Source: Flavobacterium ginsengisoli (GTDB taxonomy: Bacteria > Bacteroidota > Bacteroidia > Flavobacteriales > Flavobacteriaceae). From it: 64,000 nucleotides of DNA. The notes under the pieces are model-generated. The model was given only the letters and a program-made list of their open reading frames with translations. It ran no database searches and was not told the DNA's origin. Positions 1-9,900 of the stretch are shown here, piece by piece; position 1 is the stretch's first letter; each line of letters opens with the position of its first letter. The position numbers and the translations under genes are program-made. Location of the stretch: positions 4,563,501 through 4,627,500 of the forward strand of contig NZ_CP121110.1 in NCBI RefSeq assembly GCF_029625315.1. Reading direction: 5' to 3'.

Positions 1-293
1 TCATTATAAATGTTTTCAAATTCTTTTTCGTTGAGATAGTCAGTAGCTTTCAATAATTCTAGCCAATAAACAGTTTCATTGGCTTCTTTTTGAGCAATTG
101 CAAATTTATGAATAAAATCGCTTTTACTCTCAGCATGTTCAGCTTCTCGAATCATTGCGCCAATACTAGTGCCAGATCTTAAAAGTTGTTTTGCAAGGAT
201 GAATTCTTTTTTAGTATTGTTTAAATATTGATAAAGTTTAACAATCCTTATGGCAAAATCAAAGCTTTTATTTCTAACAATGTTATTTTTCAT
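1..293 (-). CDS. Four-helix bundle protein (S23 / 23S rRNA-intervening-sequence type), C-terminus cut by window edge
   Basis: The reverse strand reads from an ATG at 293 through 97 codons without a stop and runs off the window. The protein begins MKNNIVRNKSFDFAIRIVKL. It continues with the LAKQLLRSGTSIGAMIREAE segment and then AQKEANETVYWLELL, which is the pattern of the small four-helix bundle family often called S23 or IVP. Members are about 115-125 residues, so some 20-25 residues are missing. The family folds as an antiparallel helical bundle; its role in Bacteroidota is unknown, and most copies, like this one, are not inside an rRNA gene. It is followed by a short AT-rich spacer and another minus-strand gene. 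Confidence 0.85.
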   Translation of the reverse strand, partial: MKNNIVRNKSFDFAIRIVKLYQYLNNTKKEFILAKQLLRSGTSIGAMIREAEHAESKSDFIHKFAIAQKEANETVYWLELLKATDYLNEKEFENIYN

Positions 294-323
294 AACTAAC
301 AATTAACAATTTATAATTAACAA

Positions 324-686
324 TTAATAGGGGCAATGTCGGCAGTTATTTCCGCAGCAGACTCCTCTTTTTAGATGAAACCAAGCTTTAAAAACATAGT
401 TGCCATTTTCGATGTAGTAATCGATTCCTTCAATTAAATTATCATTTTTGGGCAAAAACATGGCCTTGTTATTAAGAGCCTTTTTTGGAGTTACAGTTTC
501 GACATAAGCATCAATTTTATCTTCACAGGCTTCTTTAAAGCATATAGGGCAAAGGCAATCGCCTCCTTCTGATAGATTGAAAATAGGTGGATAATCATTA
601 CACCAGCACTTATTTTCGGGCGAAGTGTCGCCACATAAAAAAGCAGTTTCACAACTGGAGCAGATTTTTGTTTTTGGTACATTCAT
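324..686 (-). CDS. Cysteine-rich CWC domain plus DUF5522 protein
   Basis: This 120-residue protein starts at the ATG at 686. The frame stays open upstream to 920, but that part overlaps the divergent lipoprotein gene and looks non-coding. The N-terminal half carries paired cysteines: CSSC at residues 9-12, then C, CWC and CLCPIC motifs, as in the cysteine-rich CWC family. The C-terminal half has the DUF5522 pattern YYIENGNYVFKAWFHLKRG followed by CCGNNCRHCPY at the extreme end. The cysteine spacing suggests metal binding, perhaps zinc or an Fe-S cluster; this is inference. Function is unknown. It is divergent from the ABC importer at 781. Confidence 0.8.
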   Translation of the reverse strand: MNVPKTKICSSCETAFLCGDTSPENKCWCNDYPPIFNLSEGGDCLCPICFKEACEDKIDAYVETVTPKKALNNKAMFLPKNDNLIEGIDYYIENGNYVFKAWFHLKRGVCCGNNCRHCPY

Positions 687-751
687 CAAATAAAAAGCGA
701 TTTGTTTAAATTTGTACGAATAAAGGTAAACAAAAAAAATAGAATTTGATT

Positions 752-759
752 TACCTTTG
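752..759 (+). promoter_or_regulatory. Putative Bacteroidota -7 box for the ABC importer
   Basis: TACCTTTG matches TAnnTTTG and lies 21 bases before the ATG of the lipoprotein gene. No TTG is found at the usual 17-23 base spacing upstream, so support is moderate. Confidence 0.4.
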
Positions 760-780
760 TTGCCATACAAAACATAAAAT

Positions 781-1923
781 ATGAAATATTTTTTCCATAA
801 ATTACCAGTCGTTTTTGTGCTTCTTATCTTAATTGGATGTAAAAAAAATGAAGCGCAAGAGGTTGTAAAATCTGCTACTGCCAAAGAAAGTATCGAGTTT
901 GCTTCTGGACTTTCGATCATAAAAAACGAGGGCTATTCAATTGTAAATGTGAGTAATCCGTGGCCAAATGCTAAGGGGAGATTTACTTACATTTTAAAAG
1001 AAAAAGACGTACAAATTCCTGATAGTTTAAATAAATATATTTCTATAAAAGTTCCTCTAGAAAGTGTTGTGGTAACTTCAACTACCAATATTCCTTTTTT
1101 AGAAATGTTAGAAGTTGAGAATAAATTGGTCGGATTTCCGCATACTGATTACATTTCTTCTGAAAAAACTAGAGCATTAATTGACAAAGGTTCTGTGAAA
1201 AACGTTGGACAAAATGAAAAACTGAACATTGAACAATTAATAGAATTGTCACCAGATTTGATTGTGACATTTGGTGTAGATAACAACAATCCTATGCTAG
1301 ATAATCTTAAAAAAAGCGGTTTAAATGTTTTGATTCAGGGTGATTGGATGGAACAGTCTCCACTAGGAAAAGCAGAATGGATAAAGTTATACGGTGCTTT
1401 ATTTGGAAAAGAAGAAAAAGCAAAAGAGCTGTTTGATAAAATCGTTGAAAGCTATAATCAAGCCAAAAAATTGGTTGCCGATAAACCTGCAACTTCAAAG
1501 GTTTTATACGGTTCTATGTACGAAGATGTTTGGTATGTTGCCAAAGGAAATAGCTGGGTTGCACAGTTTATGAAAGATGCAAAAGCGAATTATTTATGGG
1601 CTGATCTTGAAGGAACTGGAAGCGAAGGTTTGTCTTTTGAAAAAGTTTTAGATAAAGCAAAAGATGCAAATGTTTGGATTGCTTCTGGATCTTTTAAAAG
1701 TTTGGATGAATTGCAGAAAGCAAATCCGCATTACTCAGAATTTGATGCTTTTAAGAATAAAACTATTTACAATTTTGAAGGCAAAGTAGGAGCGACAGGT
1801 GGTACAGTTTATTATGAATTAGCACCAAGTCGTCCAGATTTGGTATTGAAAGATTATATCAAGATTTTTCATCCTGATTTATTGACGAGCTACGAATTTA
1901 CTTTTGCTTCTAAACTGAATTAA
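781..1923 (+). CDS. ABC importer substrate-binding lipoprotein (siderophore/haem/cobalamin type)
   Basis: This 380-residue protein has a lipoprotein signal peptide: a hydrophobic stretch VVFVLLILIGC with the lipid-attachment Cys at residue 20. It should therefore be anchored facing the periplasm. The body has the BtuF/FhuD-type layout: an N-terminal lobe with SVVVTSTTNIPFLEMLEVEN, LNIEQLIELSPDLIVTFG, then a long linking helix region (GKEEKAKELFDKIVESYNQA) and a C-terminal lobe. It captures a chelated metal or corrinoid and hands it to the permease encoded two bases downstream. The ligand cannot be told from sequence. There is no cobalamin riboswitch upstream and no TonB-dependent receptor next to it. 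Confidence 0.85.
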   Translation: MKYFFHKLPVVFVLLILIGCKKNEAQEVVKSATAKESIEFASGLSIIKNEGYSIVNVSNPWPNAKGRFTYILKEKDVQIPDSLNKYISIKVPLESVVVTSTTNIPFLEMLEVENKLVGFPHTDYISSEKTRALIDKGSVKNVGQNEKLNIEQLIELSPDLIVTFGVDNNNPMLDNLKKSGLNVLIQGDWMEQSPLGKAEWIKLYGALFGKEEKAKELFDKIVESYNQAKKLVADKPATSKVLYGSMYEDVWYVAKGNSWVAQFMKDAKANYLWADLEGTGSEGLSFEKVLDKAKDANVWIASGSFKSLDELQKANPHYSEFDAFKNKTIYNFEGKVGATGGTVYYELAPSRPDLVLKDYIKIFHPDLLTSYEFTFASKLN

Positions 1924-1925
1924 TT

Positions 1926-2951
1926 TTGGTGAGTAAAACACGAAATACCATTTTATTTACCGTTTTGGGCATAGGTCTTTTGTTAATGTTTTTTGCGAGC
2001 ATTAGTTTAGGATCGGTTACAATTCCGTTAAAAGATGTTTTTGCAAGTTTAACAGGAGGGCATGCGGCAAAATCAACATGGGAATATATTATTATTAATT
2101 ACCGTTTGCCAAAAGCAATTACCGCAGTTTTAGTTGGAACGGGACTTTCTATAAGTGGACTTTTGATGCAGACGCTTTTTAGAAATCCGCTTGCGGGACC
2201 TTATGTTTTAGGATTAAGTTCTGGTGCAAGTTTAGGTGTTGCTTTTGTAATTTTAGGAGCAGGATTTCTTCCTTCTTTTCTAAGTGTAATTGCATTGTCT
2301 TCTTACGGAATTGTTTTGGCATCAACTTTAGGAAGTACATTGGTTCTTTTTTTAGTTCTTATCGTTTCACAACGATTGAGAGACACAATGGCAATTTTGA
2401 TTGTCGGTTTAATGTTCGGAAGTTTTACAACTGCAATTGTAAGCGTACTGACTTATTTTAGTACGGCAGAACAGCTTCAGAAATTCACTTTCTGGTCAAT
2501 GGGAAATCTAGGTAATCTTTCTTGGACAACAATCGGAATTTTGACATTTTGCGTTGGAATCGGTTTGCTTTTAAGCGCCAAAAGTATAAAACCTTTAAAT
2601 GCCTTGCTTCTTGGTGAAAATTACGCCAAAAGTATGGGATTGAATTTTAAACAAGCAAGATTAGTTATCATCTTTGCTACCAGTATTTTGTCAGGAGTGA
2701 TTACGGCATTTGCTGGCCCGATTGCTTTTGTTGGTCTGGCAGTTCCTCATATTGCAAAACTGACTTTTCAAACTAGTAATCATACGATTCTATTTTGGAG
2801 CACTTTATTTTTTGGTTCGATAATAATGCTATTTTGTGATATTGTTTCTCAAATGCCAGGCTTTGAGGTTACACTTCCAATAAATGCTGTTACGTCTATA
2901 ATTGGTGCGCCTGTTGTAATTTGGTTATTAGTTAGAAAAAGAAATTTTTAA
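1926..2951 (+). CDS. FecCD/BtuC-family ABC transporter permease
   Basis: This 341-residue, very hydrophobic protein has about ten predicted membrane segments. The family signature AGPIAFVGLAVPHIAKL lies at residues 263-279, and LPKAITAVLVGTGLSISGLLMQ at 61-82 is the other conserved block. The start is non-ATG: TTG at 1926 or GTG at 1929, two to five bases after the stop of the binding-protein gene, so the two genes are clearly co-transcribed. It forms the inner-membrane channel of the importer together with the ATPase at 3047. The choice between TTG and GTG is not resolved by a clear ribosome-binding site, as is common in this phylum. Confidence 0.9.
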   Translation: MVSKTRNTILFTVLGIGLLLMFFASISLGSVTIPLKDVFASLTGGHAAKSTWEYIIINYRLPKAITAVLVGTGLSISGLLMQTLFRNPLAGPYVLGLSSGASLGVAFVILGAGFLPSFLSVIALSSYGIVLASTLGSTLVLFLVLIVSQRLRDTMAILIVGLMFGSFTTAIVSVLTYFSTAEQLQKFTFWSMGNLGNLSWTTIGILTFCVGIGLLLSAKSIKPLNALLLGENYAKSMGLNFKQARLVIIFATSILSGVITAFAGPIAFVGLAVPHIAKLTFQTSNHTILFWSTLFFGSIIMLFCDIVSQMPGFEVTLPINAVTSIIGAPVVIWLLVRKRNF

Positions 2952-2960
2952 TATTTTTTT

Positions 2961-2989
2961 GCCACAGATTAAAAAGATTTACACAGATT
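2961..2989. repeat. Intergenic repeat beginning GCCACAGATTA (copy 1)
   Basis: GCCACAGATT followed by AAAAAGATTTACACAGATT sits between the permease and ATPase genes. The same start recurs at 22471 with a full inverted partner, so it appears to be a dispersed intergenic element. It separates two genes that should work together by about 95 bases. Confidence 0.5.
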
Positions 2990-3046
2990 CTTTAATTATT
3001 AGACAAAGAAAAAACTTAGAATCTCAGAATCTTAGCACCTTTAAAA

Positions 3047-3823
3047 ATGAAAAACATTCTATCAACTTCAAGTTTAAATATTGGATATAAATCCAAGAAA
3101 GGAGTTACGGCCATTGCTGAGAATCTTAATATTAATCTTGAAGCAGGAAAACTCATTACTTTAATAGGAGCAAACGGAATTGGAAAATCAACTTTACTGC
3201 GAACGATTACTGGAATTCAGAAACCGTTGTCAGGAAATGTTTATTTGAATGAAAAAAAGATTTCAGATTATCAACCTTTAGAATTGGCGCAAAATTTAAG
3301 TTTAGTTTTAACCGAAAAACTACCACCAAGCAATCTTTCTGTTTTTGAATTAGTTGCTTTAGGAAGACAACCTTACACCAATTGGGTTGATAAATTATCT
3401 GATGAAGATATTGCTAAAGTTCATGAAGCTATGCAATTGACACAAATTGAACATTTGGCTTCGAAAAAACATTTCCAGATTAGTGACGGACAATTGCAGA
3501 AAGTGTTAATTGCAAGAGCTTTGGCTCAAGATACTCCCCTAATTATTTTGGACGAGCCAACAACGCATCTTGATCTCCTTCATAAAGTTTCGTTATTCAA
3601 GCTCTTGAAAAAGCTTACACAAGAAACTCAAAAATGTATTTTGTTTTCGACACACGATATCGATTTGGCTATTCAGTTAAGTGACGAAATGATCATCATG
3701 ACCCCAGATAGTATAGTGCAAGACCAACCGTGCAATTTAATTTCTAACGGAAGTTTCAGCAATTTGTTCAAAGACGAACATATTATCTTTGATGCTCAAA
3801 AAGGGAAGTTTATTGTGAGTTAA
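3047..3823 (+). CDS. ABC transporter ATP-binding protein (FecE/BtuD type)
   Basis: This 258-residue ATPase has Walker A GANGIGKST at residues 41-49, the signature motif as ISDGQ at 145-149 (instead of LSGGQ, a change common in this subgroup), and Walker B LIILDEP at 165-171 with the D-loop THLDLL. The switch histidine is in FSTHDIDLA. It energises uptake by the permease at 1926 with the lipoprotein at 781. It is separated from the permease by a repeat-containing spacer, so read-through transcription is assumed. Confidence 0.9.
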   Translation: MKNILSTSSLNIGYKSKKGVTAIAENLNINLEAGKLITLIGANGIGKSTLLRTITGIQKPLSGNVYLNEKKISDYQPLELAQNLSLVLTEKLPPSNLSVFELVALGRQPYTNWVDKLSDEDIAKVHEAMQLTQIEHLASKKHFQISDGQLQKVLIARALAQDTPLIILDEPTTHLDLLHKVSLFKLLKKLTQETQKCILFSTHDIDLAIQLSDEMIIMTPDSIVQDQPCNLISNGSFSNLFKDEHIIFDAQKGKFIVS

Positions 3824-3839
3824 TATTTCGGCTGTCCTG

Positions 3840-3858
3840 CAAGGTTTTCAAAACCTTG
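3840..3858. repeat. Short perfect palindrome, intergenic
   Basis: CAAGGTTTT-C-AAAACCTTG is a 9-bp perfect inverted repeat after the ATPase stop. It may act as a weak terminator between convergent genes, and it resembles the longer palindrome at 21003 in style. Confidence 0.5.
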
Positions 3859-3908
3859 TGGGTATAAATATTTCTAAGTTTTAAAGAAAATCTTGCAGAA
3901 AATCGAGA

Positions 3909-4363
3909 TTATTTCTTCAATCCAATTTGTCTCTTAGCTTCTCCAACCACAAAAGCAACCGAATTGGCAATATTAAAACTGCGAATAAGCGGTGACATCG
4001 GAATCGTTAAATGATTTTCGAATCTTGACATAAACTCTCTGCTCAAACCAACGCTTTCTTTTCCAAAAACTAACCAGTCGCCATCTTGAAATTCGTTTTC
4101 TAAATAAGATTTATCAGAATGCGAACTCATTAAAAACACGCGAGAATGATCTGGAATTTGCGCAATCCATTCTTCGACATTTTGATATTCGGTTACATCA
4201 AGATGAACCCAATAATCCAATCCTGAACGTTTTAGGTTTTTGTCATTAATAACAAATCCGAAAGGATGAATTAAATGAAGACGGCTTTCTGTGCCAACGC
4301 ACAATCTTCCAATATTTCGGTATTATTTGGTATTTCTGGTTCTACAAGAACAACGTTTAACAT
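3909..4363 (-). CDS. trmL: tRNA (cytidine(34)-2'-O)-methyltransferase, TrmL (one-base frameshift)
   Basis: With one base restored near 4318 this reads as a 151-residue SPOUT methyltransferase, the normal family length. It starts MLNVVLVEPEIPNNT (ATG at 4363) and continues GNIGRLCVGTESRLHLIHPF. The SAM-knot motifs follow: LVFGKESVGLS and IPMSPLIRSFNIANSVA near the C-terminus. TrmL methylates the ribose of the wobble base of tRNA-Leu isoacceptors. As given, the reading frame breaks between NNT and GNIG, because the plus strand has TTTCGG where TTTCCGG is expected. The loss of a single C in a conserved gene suggests a sequencing error rather than decay. Confidence 0.85.
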
Positions 4364-4431
4364 CTTTTTTTAGTTATGAATTATGAGTTATAAGTTATGA
4401 GTTTCTGGAAATTATCTAATTTCCATATTTT

Positions 4432-5004
4432 CTAATTTTCTAATTCGAAATCGGAAACTTCCAAAACTTCACCCGCTTTTAGGTTTTGCAAATATACATT
4501 TCCTATTCGAACGCGAACTAAACGCAATGTTGGAAAACCAACAGCCGCAGTCATTTTTCTAACTTGACGAAATTTTCCTTCTCTAACCGTGATTGAAGCC
4601 CAAGAAGTTGGACCATGACGTTCGTCTCTTATTTTCTTCGCTCTTGCTCCAAAATCAGGAATTTCAGTTACGATAGATGCTTTGCAACGTTTTGTTTTGT
4701 ATTTTCCACCGTCAAGTCCAATTTCTACCCCATTTTGTAATTGTTCAATTGCTTCTGGCGTAATTAATCCGTCAACCTGAACGTAATATTCTTTTTCAAC
4801 CTTTTTACTTCGAACAAGTTCGCTCATGTTTCCATCAGTCGTCAAAAGAAGTAATCCTTCAGAATCTTCATCTAATCTTCCAATTGCCATTGTGCCTTCT
4901 GGGAAATCGTGCAATTCGCCCAAAAGCTTTTTCTTTCTTTTTAATTCATAAATAAATTGACTTAAGTAGCCGTAAGGTTTAAAAAGAATGAAGTGTCGAT
5001 GCAT
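4432..5004 (-). CDS. rluE: RsuA/RluE-family 23S rRNA pseudouridine synthase
   Basis: This 190-residue protein has the catalytic motif GRLDEDSEGLLLLTTDG, with the nucleophilic Asp at residue 45. The C-terminal block PTSWASITVREGKFRQVRKM then GFPTLRLVRVRIG is the RsuA/RluB/E/F signature. There is no N-terminal S4 domain, which fits RluE (in E. coli specific for U2457 of 23S rRNA) better than RsuA, RluB or RluF. The subtype is inferred from domain content and motif likeness only. It lies upstream of trmL on the same strand, giving a small RNA-modification pair. Confidence 0.8.
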   Translation of the reverse strand: MHRHFILFKPYGYLSQFIYELKRKKKLLGELHDFPEGTMAIGRLDEDSEGLLLLTTDGNMSELVRSKKVEKEYYVQVDGLITPEAIEQLQNGVEIGLDGGKYKTKRCKASIVTEIPDFGARAKKIRDERHGPTSWASITVREGKFRQVRKMTAAVGFPTLRLVRVRIGNVYLQNLKAGEVLEVSDFELEN

Positions 5005-5066
5005 TTTTAATTTTTTGCAAAGATAGTTCTTTCCTAAAATTAAAACCCATTACTGCTTTTGCGATT

Positions 5067-5255
5067 TTATTTTTTGAGCCATTGATAAACAAACCAAATT
5101 GCAGTAACAATAAAAATGCCTATTAAAATGGAATAATAATTTTGAAAAAATTCATGAAAATAACTTCCAACAAAAATATAAATAGAAGCCATGCAAAGTT
5201 TAATCAAGATAAATTCGGAATTGGACCAGCTGGTTTTGATTTTGAAGAAATTCAT
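5067..5255 (-). CDS. Small membrane protein of unknown function
   Basis: This 62-residue ORF has two hydrophobic stretches, around residues 15-30 (FILIKLCMASIYIFVG) and 42-58 (SILIGIFIVTAIWFVY), separated by an aromatic-rich loop. It is in the same orientation as the rluE-like gene downstream. No family was recognised. It could be a real short inner-membrane protein; the support is composition and an ATG start only. Confidence 0.5.
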   Translation of the reverse strand: MNFFKIKTSWSNSEFILIKLCMASIYIFVGSYFHEFFQNYYSILIGIFIVTAIWFVYQWLKK

Positions 5256-5393
5256 AATAGTTAAGGTTGTTAAGTTGCTTTGAATAAAGGTAATAAAATA
5301 AAAAAACAGATGGCAATTATAAAAGAAAGCAATCTTAAGCCATAACTTTTTTGCGATTAGAATTTGTAATATTATAAACTAAAAGATAATGTT

Positions 5394-5768
5394 ATGGAAA
5401 CGAATAAATTAGGAACGAAAAAGATAAACGGAACGCAAAAAAATATAGACGAGTCTAAAGGAAAAAACGTTTCGCACGATAAAGAATTAAAAGATGCCAA
5501 ACTGAATAAAGAATTGATTACAGATGCAGATGGCGATAAAAAGATTGTTGAAAGAGCTAGAAACGAAAATGAAGATATAAATGTAGCGAAGCATCAGATA
5601 AATCCAAATAATCCAAATGCAAATCGCGGAGTAGAAACAGAGGAAGAAGCAAATAAAACAGTAGAGAATAAAGATCGTAACTCTGATATAATTCCAAATC
5701 GATATTCAAACTCACATCCAGATAATCATGAAGATCGTGGAAACATGAAATTGGACGAAGAGAATTAG
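5394..5768 (+). CDS. Hydrophilic, probably disordered protein of unknown function
   Basis: This 124-residue protein has no hydrophobic core. It is rich in Asn, Lys, Glu and Asp, with runs such as NPNNPNANRGVETEEEANK, and has no signal peptide or Cys. This composition predicts an intrinsically disordered cytoplasmic protein. A second protein of the same style is encoded at 38327, but the two do not align convincingly. No family was recognised. The ATG is preceded by an AT-rich leader. Confidence 0.6.
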   Translation: METNKLGTKKINGTQKNIDESKGKNVSHDKELKDAKLNKELITDADGDKKIVERARNENEDINVAKHQINPNNPNANRGVETEEEANKTVENKDRNSDIIPNRYSNSHPDNHEDRGNMKLDEEN

Positions 5769-5922
5769 ATAATACAAAATTTTAAACAAAATCTTGTCAA
5801 TTTAATGTCAAATAACATAACATTAGCGCTTAACGTTAATGTTGTTTTAAACTCTTTTGAAAGCTTCGCCAATGCTCAAGTTCTTCGTAAATTAGAAGAA
5901 TCAATTTAAAAACATATATAAA

Positions 5923-6675
5923 ATGGCACTTTTAGAAAATAAAGTAGCTTTTGTATCTGGCGGAGGTTCAGGAATCGGACGTGCAGTGGCAGAAGCATAC
6001 GCTCGAGAAGGAGCAAAAGTAGTAGTAGCTGATATAAATGTAGAGCACGGTGAAGAAACCGTAAAAATAATAAAAGATAAGGGCGGAGAAGCTTTTTTTG
6101 TAAAAGGAGATTCGTCGAGTGCCAATGACAATAAGCATATGGTTGAAGTTACGGTTTCAAAATATGGTCGATTGGATATTGCCTGTAACAATGCAGGAAT
6201 GGGAGGGCCGGCAAAACCAACTGGAGAATATGAGCCAGAAGCTTGGGATAAAGTTATTGCACTTAATTTGAGCGGTGTTTTTTATGCCTGCCGTTATCAA
6301 CTAGAACAAATGGAGAAAAACGGAGGAGGGAGTATTGTAAATATTGCTTCGATCCACGGACAAGTTGCCGCTCCAAATAGTGTCGCGTATACTGCAAGTA
6401 AACATGGTGTAGTTGGTTTGACAAAAAATATTGCGGTAGAATATGCTCAGAAAAATATTCGATGCAATGCTGTTGGACCAGGTTATATAGAAACAGCACT
6501 TTTAAAAGATAATTTGAATAAGGAAATGATGCAGGCTGTTGCGGCAAAATCTGCAATGAATCGTTTAGGGACAGCAGAAGAAGTTGCCGAATTGGTAACA
6601 TTTTTAAGTTCTGAAAAATCTTCTTTCACAACAGGAAGTTATATTATAGCCGATGGAGGTTATACCGCAGTCTAA
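5923..6675 (+). CDS. Short-chain dehydrogenase/reductase (SDR family, NAD(P)-dependent)
   Basis: This 250-residue classical SDR has the dinucleotide-binding glycine motif SGGGSGIG at residues 12-19 and the structural NNAG motif in ACNNAGMGG. The catalytic triad is the Ser in IVNIASIHG plus YTASK (Tyr and Lys). The tail ASFTTGSYIIADGGYTAV-like end is typical of the glucose-1-dehydrogenase / 3-oxoacyl-reductase group. The substrate cannot be assigned. Asp in VVADIN after beta-2 suggests preference for NAD over NADP, by family knowledge. It is a single-gene unit with a strong terminator right behind it. Confidence 0.85.
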   Translation: MALLENKVAFVSGGGSGIGRAVAEAYAREGAKVVVADINVEHGEETVKIIKDKGGEAFFVKGDSSSANDNKHMVEVTVSKYGRLDIACNNAGMGGPAKPTGEYEPEAWDKVIALNLSGVFYACRYQLEQMEKNGGGSIVNIASIHGQVAAPNSVAYTASKHGVVGLTKNIAVEYAQKNIRCNAVGPGYIETALLKDNLNKEMMQAVAAKSAMNRLGTAEEVAELVTFLSSEKSSFTTGSYIIADGGYTAV

Positions 6676-6706
6676 TTATTTTTTAGAGTAAATAACATGA
6701 CGATTG

Positions 6707-6742
6707 AAAAAGCAGTAAGCGAAAGTTTACTGCTTTTTTTTT
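6707..6742 (+). terminator. Rho-independent terminator after the SDR gene
   Basis: AAAAGCAGTAA pairs with TTTACTGCTTTT around a short loop, followed by a run of nine T. Confidence 0.85.
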
Positions 6743-6984
6743 GCTGAAACTGCTGTATTTGTAGGAAACATGGAGTTTTTGTTAGTGTTTTTGAGATGCT
6801 TATTATTTGAGTAATGTTTTGTAATAAGGCTTTTTTGTTATTTTTATTTTAGTATCTTTAAGTATGTGTTAAGCTTTATTGAATTATATTGATAAAAAAG
6901 CAAACATTAAGTTGATGGTTTTGTAACATTCCCTTAATTTTAAAGAAGATAAATTTGAACTCTAAAAACTCTATTCTTTAACGT

Positions 6985-9900
6985 ATGAAAAAACTTTACT
7001 TTTCGCGCCTTATTCTGGCTCTTTTGTGTTTTTTTGCTTGCTTTTCTGGAGATCTTTTTGGTCAAACTAATCCAGAGGCGCAAGAACCATTACCTTACAA
7101 ACAAGATTTTGAATCATGGCTAGCTACAGATGCACAGTTTCCAGCAGGATTTCAAGGTTGGACACTTGGTGGTAATGATGGTGGAGTAACTCAATACTTG
7201 ACTTCTCCAACTTTTACAGATTATAATACTATACTTATTGGCAAAGGTGCAAATACTAATTCAGGAGGTTTTTATAATTATGTTGGTAAACTAGGTTTTT
7301 TAAACACAGGAAGTGTCAATCTTACAATTGGTTTTGCTTTTTCAAGTGTTGGAACAACAAATGTACAGGTTACATATAATGTAATGACAATAAGAAATCC
7401 TTCTGATGCTACAAATACGAGAGTTAATGAAGTGATTTTGCAATATAGAGTTGGTACTACGGGAGATTTTATTTCACTTTTAGGAACGGCATATAGAAAT
7501 AATTCTAGCAATCAAATTAGTAATACTACTGCGCCACAAAATCCTCAACTAAGAAAAATTACTTTACCTGCAGAATGTGATAATCAGCCTGTAGTTCAAA
7601 TACGTTGGGCTTCAAGACAAATTTCAGGCAGTGGAGGGCGTCCATCTTTTGCAATTGATGATTTAGATATTAGAAAAGATACTTTCGCTCCAGCTAATAT
7701 TTCAGGTTACCCAAAAGCGGCAAATGTTTTAGCAGAAAGTTTTGATTTTATTAATAAAATTGATGAAATTGGAAAAACGTATTATGTCTTACTACCAGGT
7801 GGTAGCGAAGAACCAACAATTGCACAAATAAAAGCAGGGCAGGATTCTAATGGAACTGCAGCTTTGCAAGCAGGAGTTTTTGATGTAACAAATTCTTCTC
7901 AAGAATATGTAGCAAGTTTTACAGGGTTGCCTTTAAATACAGCATATTCTATTTTTTCTATTTCAGAAGACATTGCAGGAAATATTCAAGCATCAGTTAA
8001 TAGAGTAGATGTAACAACGCTAAGTGTTATGCCTCCTGCTATATCTCCTTCTGTTGCGGTATTAAATTTAGGTGGTACCGAACCAAATTTTGATCCCTTA
8101 GTTAAAAATTACCAGATAGGAGCTTCAGATCTTACTGCAAATGTAGTGGTTACTGCTTCAGGAGATTTCCAAATTTCAAAAGATAATGCAACATATTCAT
8201 CATCTTTAACTTTTGTTCCAACCGATTTTGATTCTAATGCCACACCAACAGTTTATGTAAAATTCACTCCTACTTCAGTTGCCAGTTTTACAGGTTCAAT
8301 AATTCATGAAACAACAGGTGGGACAACTAAAACGGTTAATTTAACAGCGCTTGGAGTAAATCCTTTAGTACAAAATTTTGACGATGCAAATGTTTTTGTA
8401 AACAGTAATTGGGTACAATATAATGAGACGGGACCTTTAAACAAATGGTCTTATACTAACCAATCACGAAATGTTAACTCTGGAACTGGTGCAGTTTTAA
8501 TGAACGGATATTCAGATGCTGGAGCTAGTAAAGACTGGTTAATTTCTCCAAGATTACGTTTAGATAGTTTTAACCACATTCCGTTATTATCTTTTTATTC
8601 TCGTCAATATTATGATGGACCATCTTTAAAATTAGTAGTTTCTACAAACTACGACGGAGTAAGTGATCCCAATACAGCCACATGGACGCCACTAGATGGT
8701 AAATTTCCAGGTAATACAGGAACTTACGAAAAATCAGAATATATAAATTTAATAGCTTATAAAACAGATCATACTTATTTGGCTTGGGTTTACGAAACGA
8801 CTTCTGGTGGGCTTGATAATGCTGCAGAATGGTCTTTTGATGATTTTGCTATTATCGATGAATCAAAATATGTGGATTCAAACCCATTTTTAGATTTTGC
8901 AGATGTAAGTCCGAATTCGGTTTCTGCTAGTCAGTCTTTTGTTTTTAATGCTGCAGGTTATGACGATATTACTATTACTGCTCCAGCGTCTTACGAGTTA
9001 TCATTAGATAATGTTTCATTTGCATCAAGTGTTATTGTTACTTCTGCCGAATCAGAAGCAGGAAAAACAATTTATGCAAGATTTGTTCCAACGACAAAAG
9101 TACCAACAATCTCTGGCGTTTTAACCGTTACAGGAAGCTCTCTAACTAAACAAATTGGTTTATTTACAGGAGCTTCTATATTAAAAGCAAATACTTACGA
9201 TGTAGTGTCTTATAATTTAGAGTTTTTTGGAACCGATGTTAGAGATGCTACTGGTAAAGAATTTGGCCCAACGAATGATGCACTACAAATAGAAAACGTC
9301 TGCTAAAGTAATGAACACATTAAACGCAGATGTTTATGTAGTTCAAGAAGTTTCTGATGACTTGGCTCTTGAAGAATTAATTAAAAAAATTAGCATCAAC
9401 GGAAAAACATTCGATAAAACAATCTCAACTTCTTGGTCGTATTCATTTAAGCCTTTAGATCCTTATTATCCACCACAAAAACTAGTTGTGATTTACAATA
9501 CACAAACAACTACTGTAAAAAGTACAAAAGTATTGTTTAAAGATTTATTCGATCAAATTCTTGCGAATACGGTGGTTTTACCAAATTATCCAGGAACAAA
9601 AACTCCAGAAGAGAATGATGATAGTTTTTTCTCATCGGGACGTCTTCCTTATTTGGTTCAAGTTGAGGCTAATATTGGCGGAATTAAAAAAGAAATTAAC
9701 TTAATTGATCTTCACGCACGTGCAAACAGCGGAACTGATATTTCAAAATACAATCAGCGCAAATACGATATAGATTACCTTAAAGATGCATTAGATACAG
9801 AATATCCAAATTCAAATTTAATTCTTTTAGGAGATTTTAATGATGATGTAAAAGCTTGGGTTGGTAATGCAAATACACCGTCATCTTATCAGAAATTTGT

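Noticed and set aside
324..920. 198-residue version of the CWC/DUF5522 protein
   Set aside because: The extra N-terminus overlaps the divergent lipoprotein gene and its promoter and has no family match; the 686 start gives a compact domain protein.
781..3823. Cobalamin riboswitch before the ABC importer
   Set aside because: The upstream 94 bases are AT-rich with no B12-box-like conserved elements.
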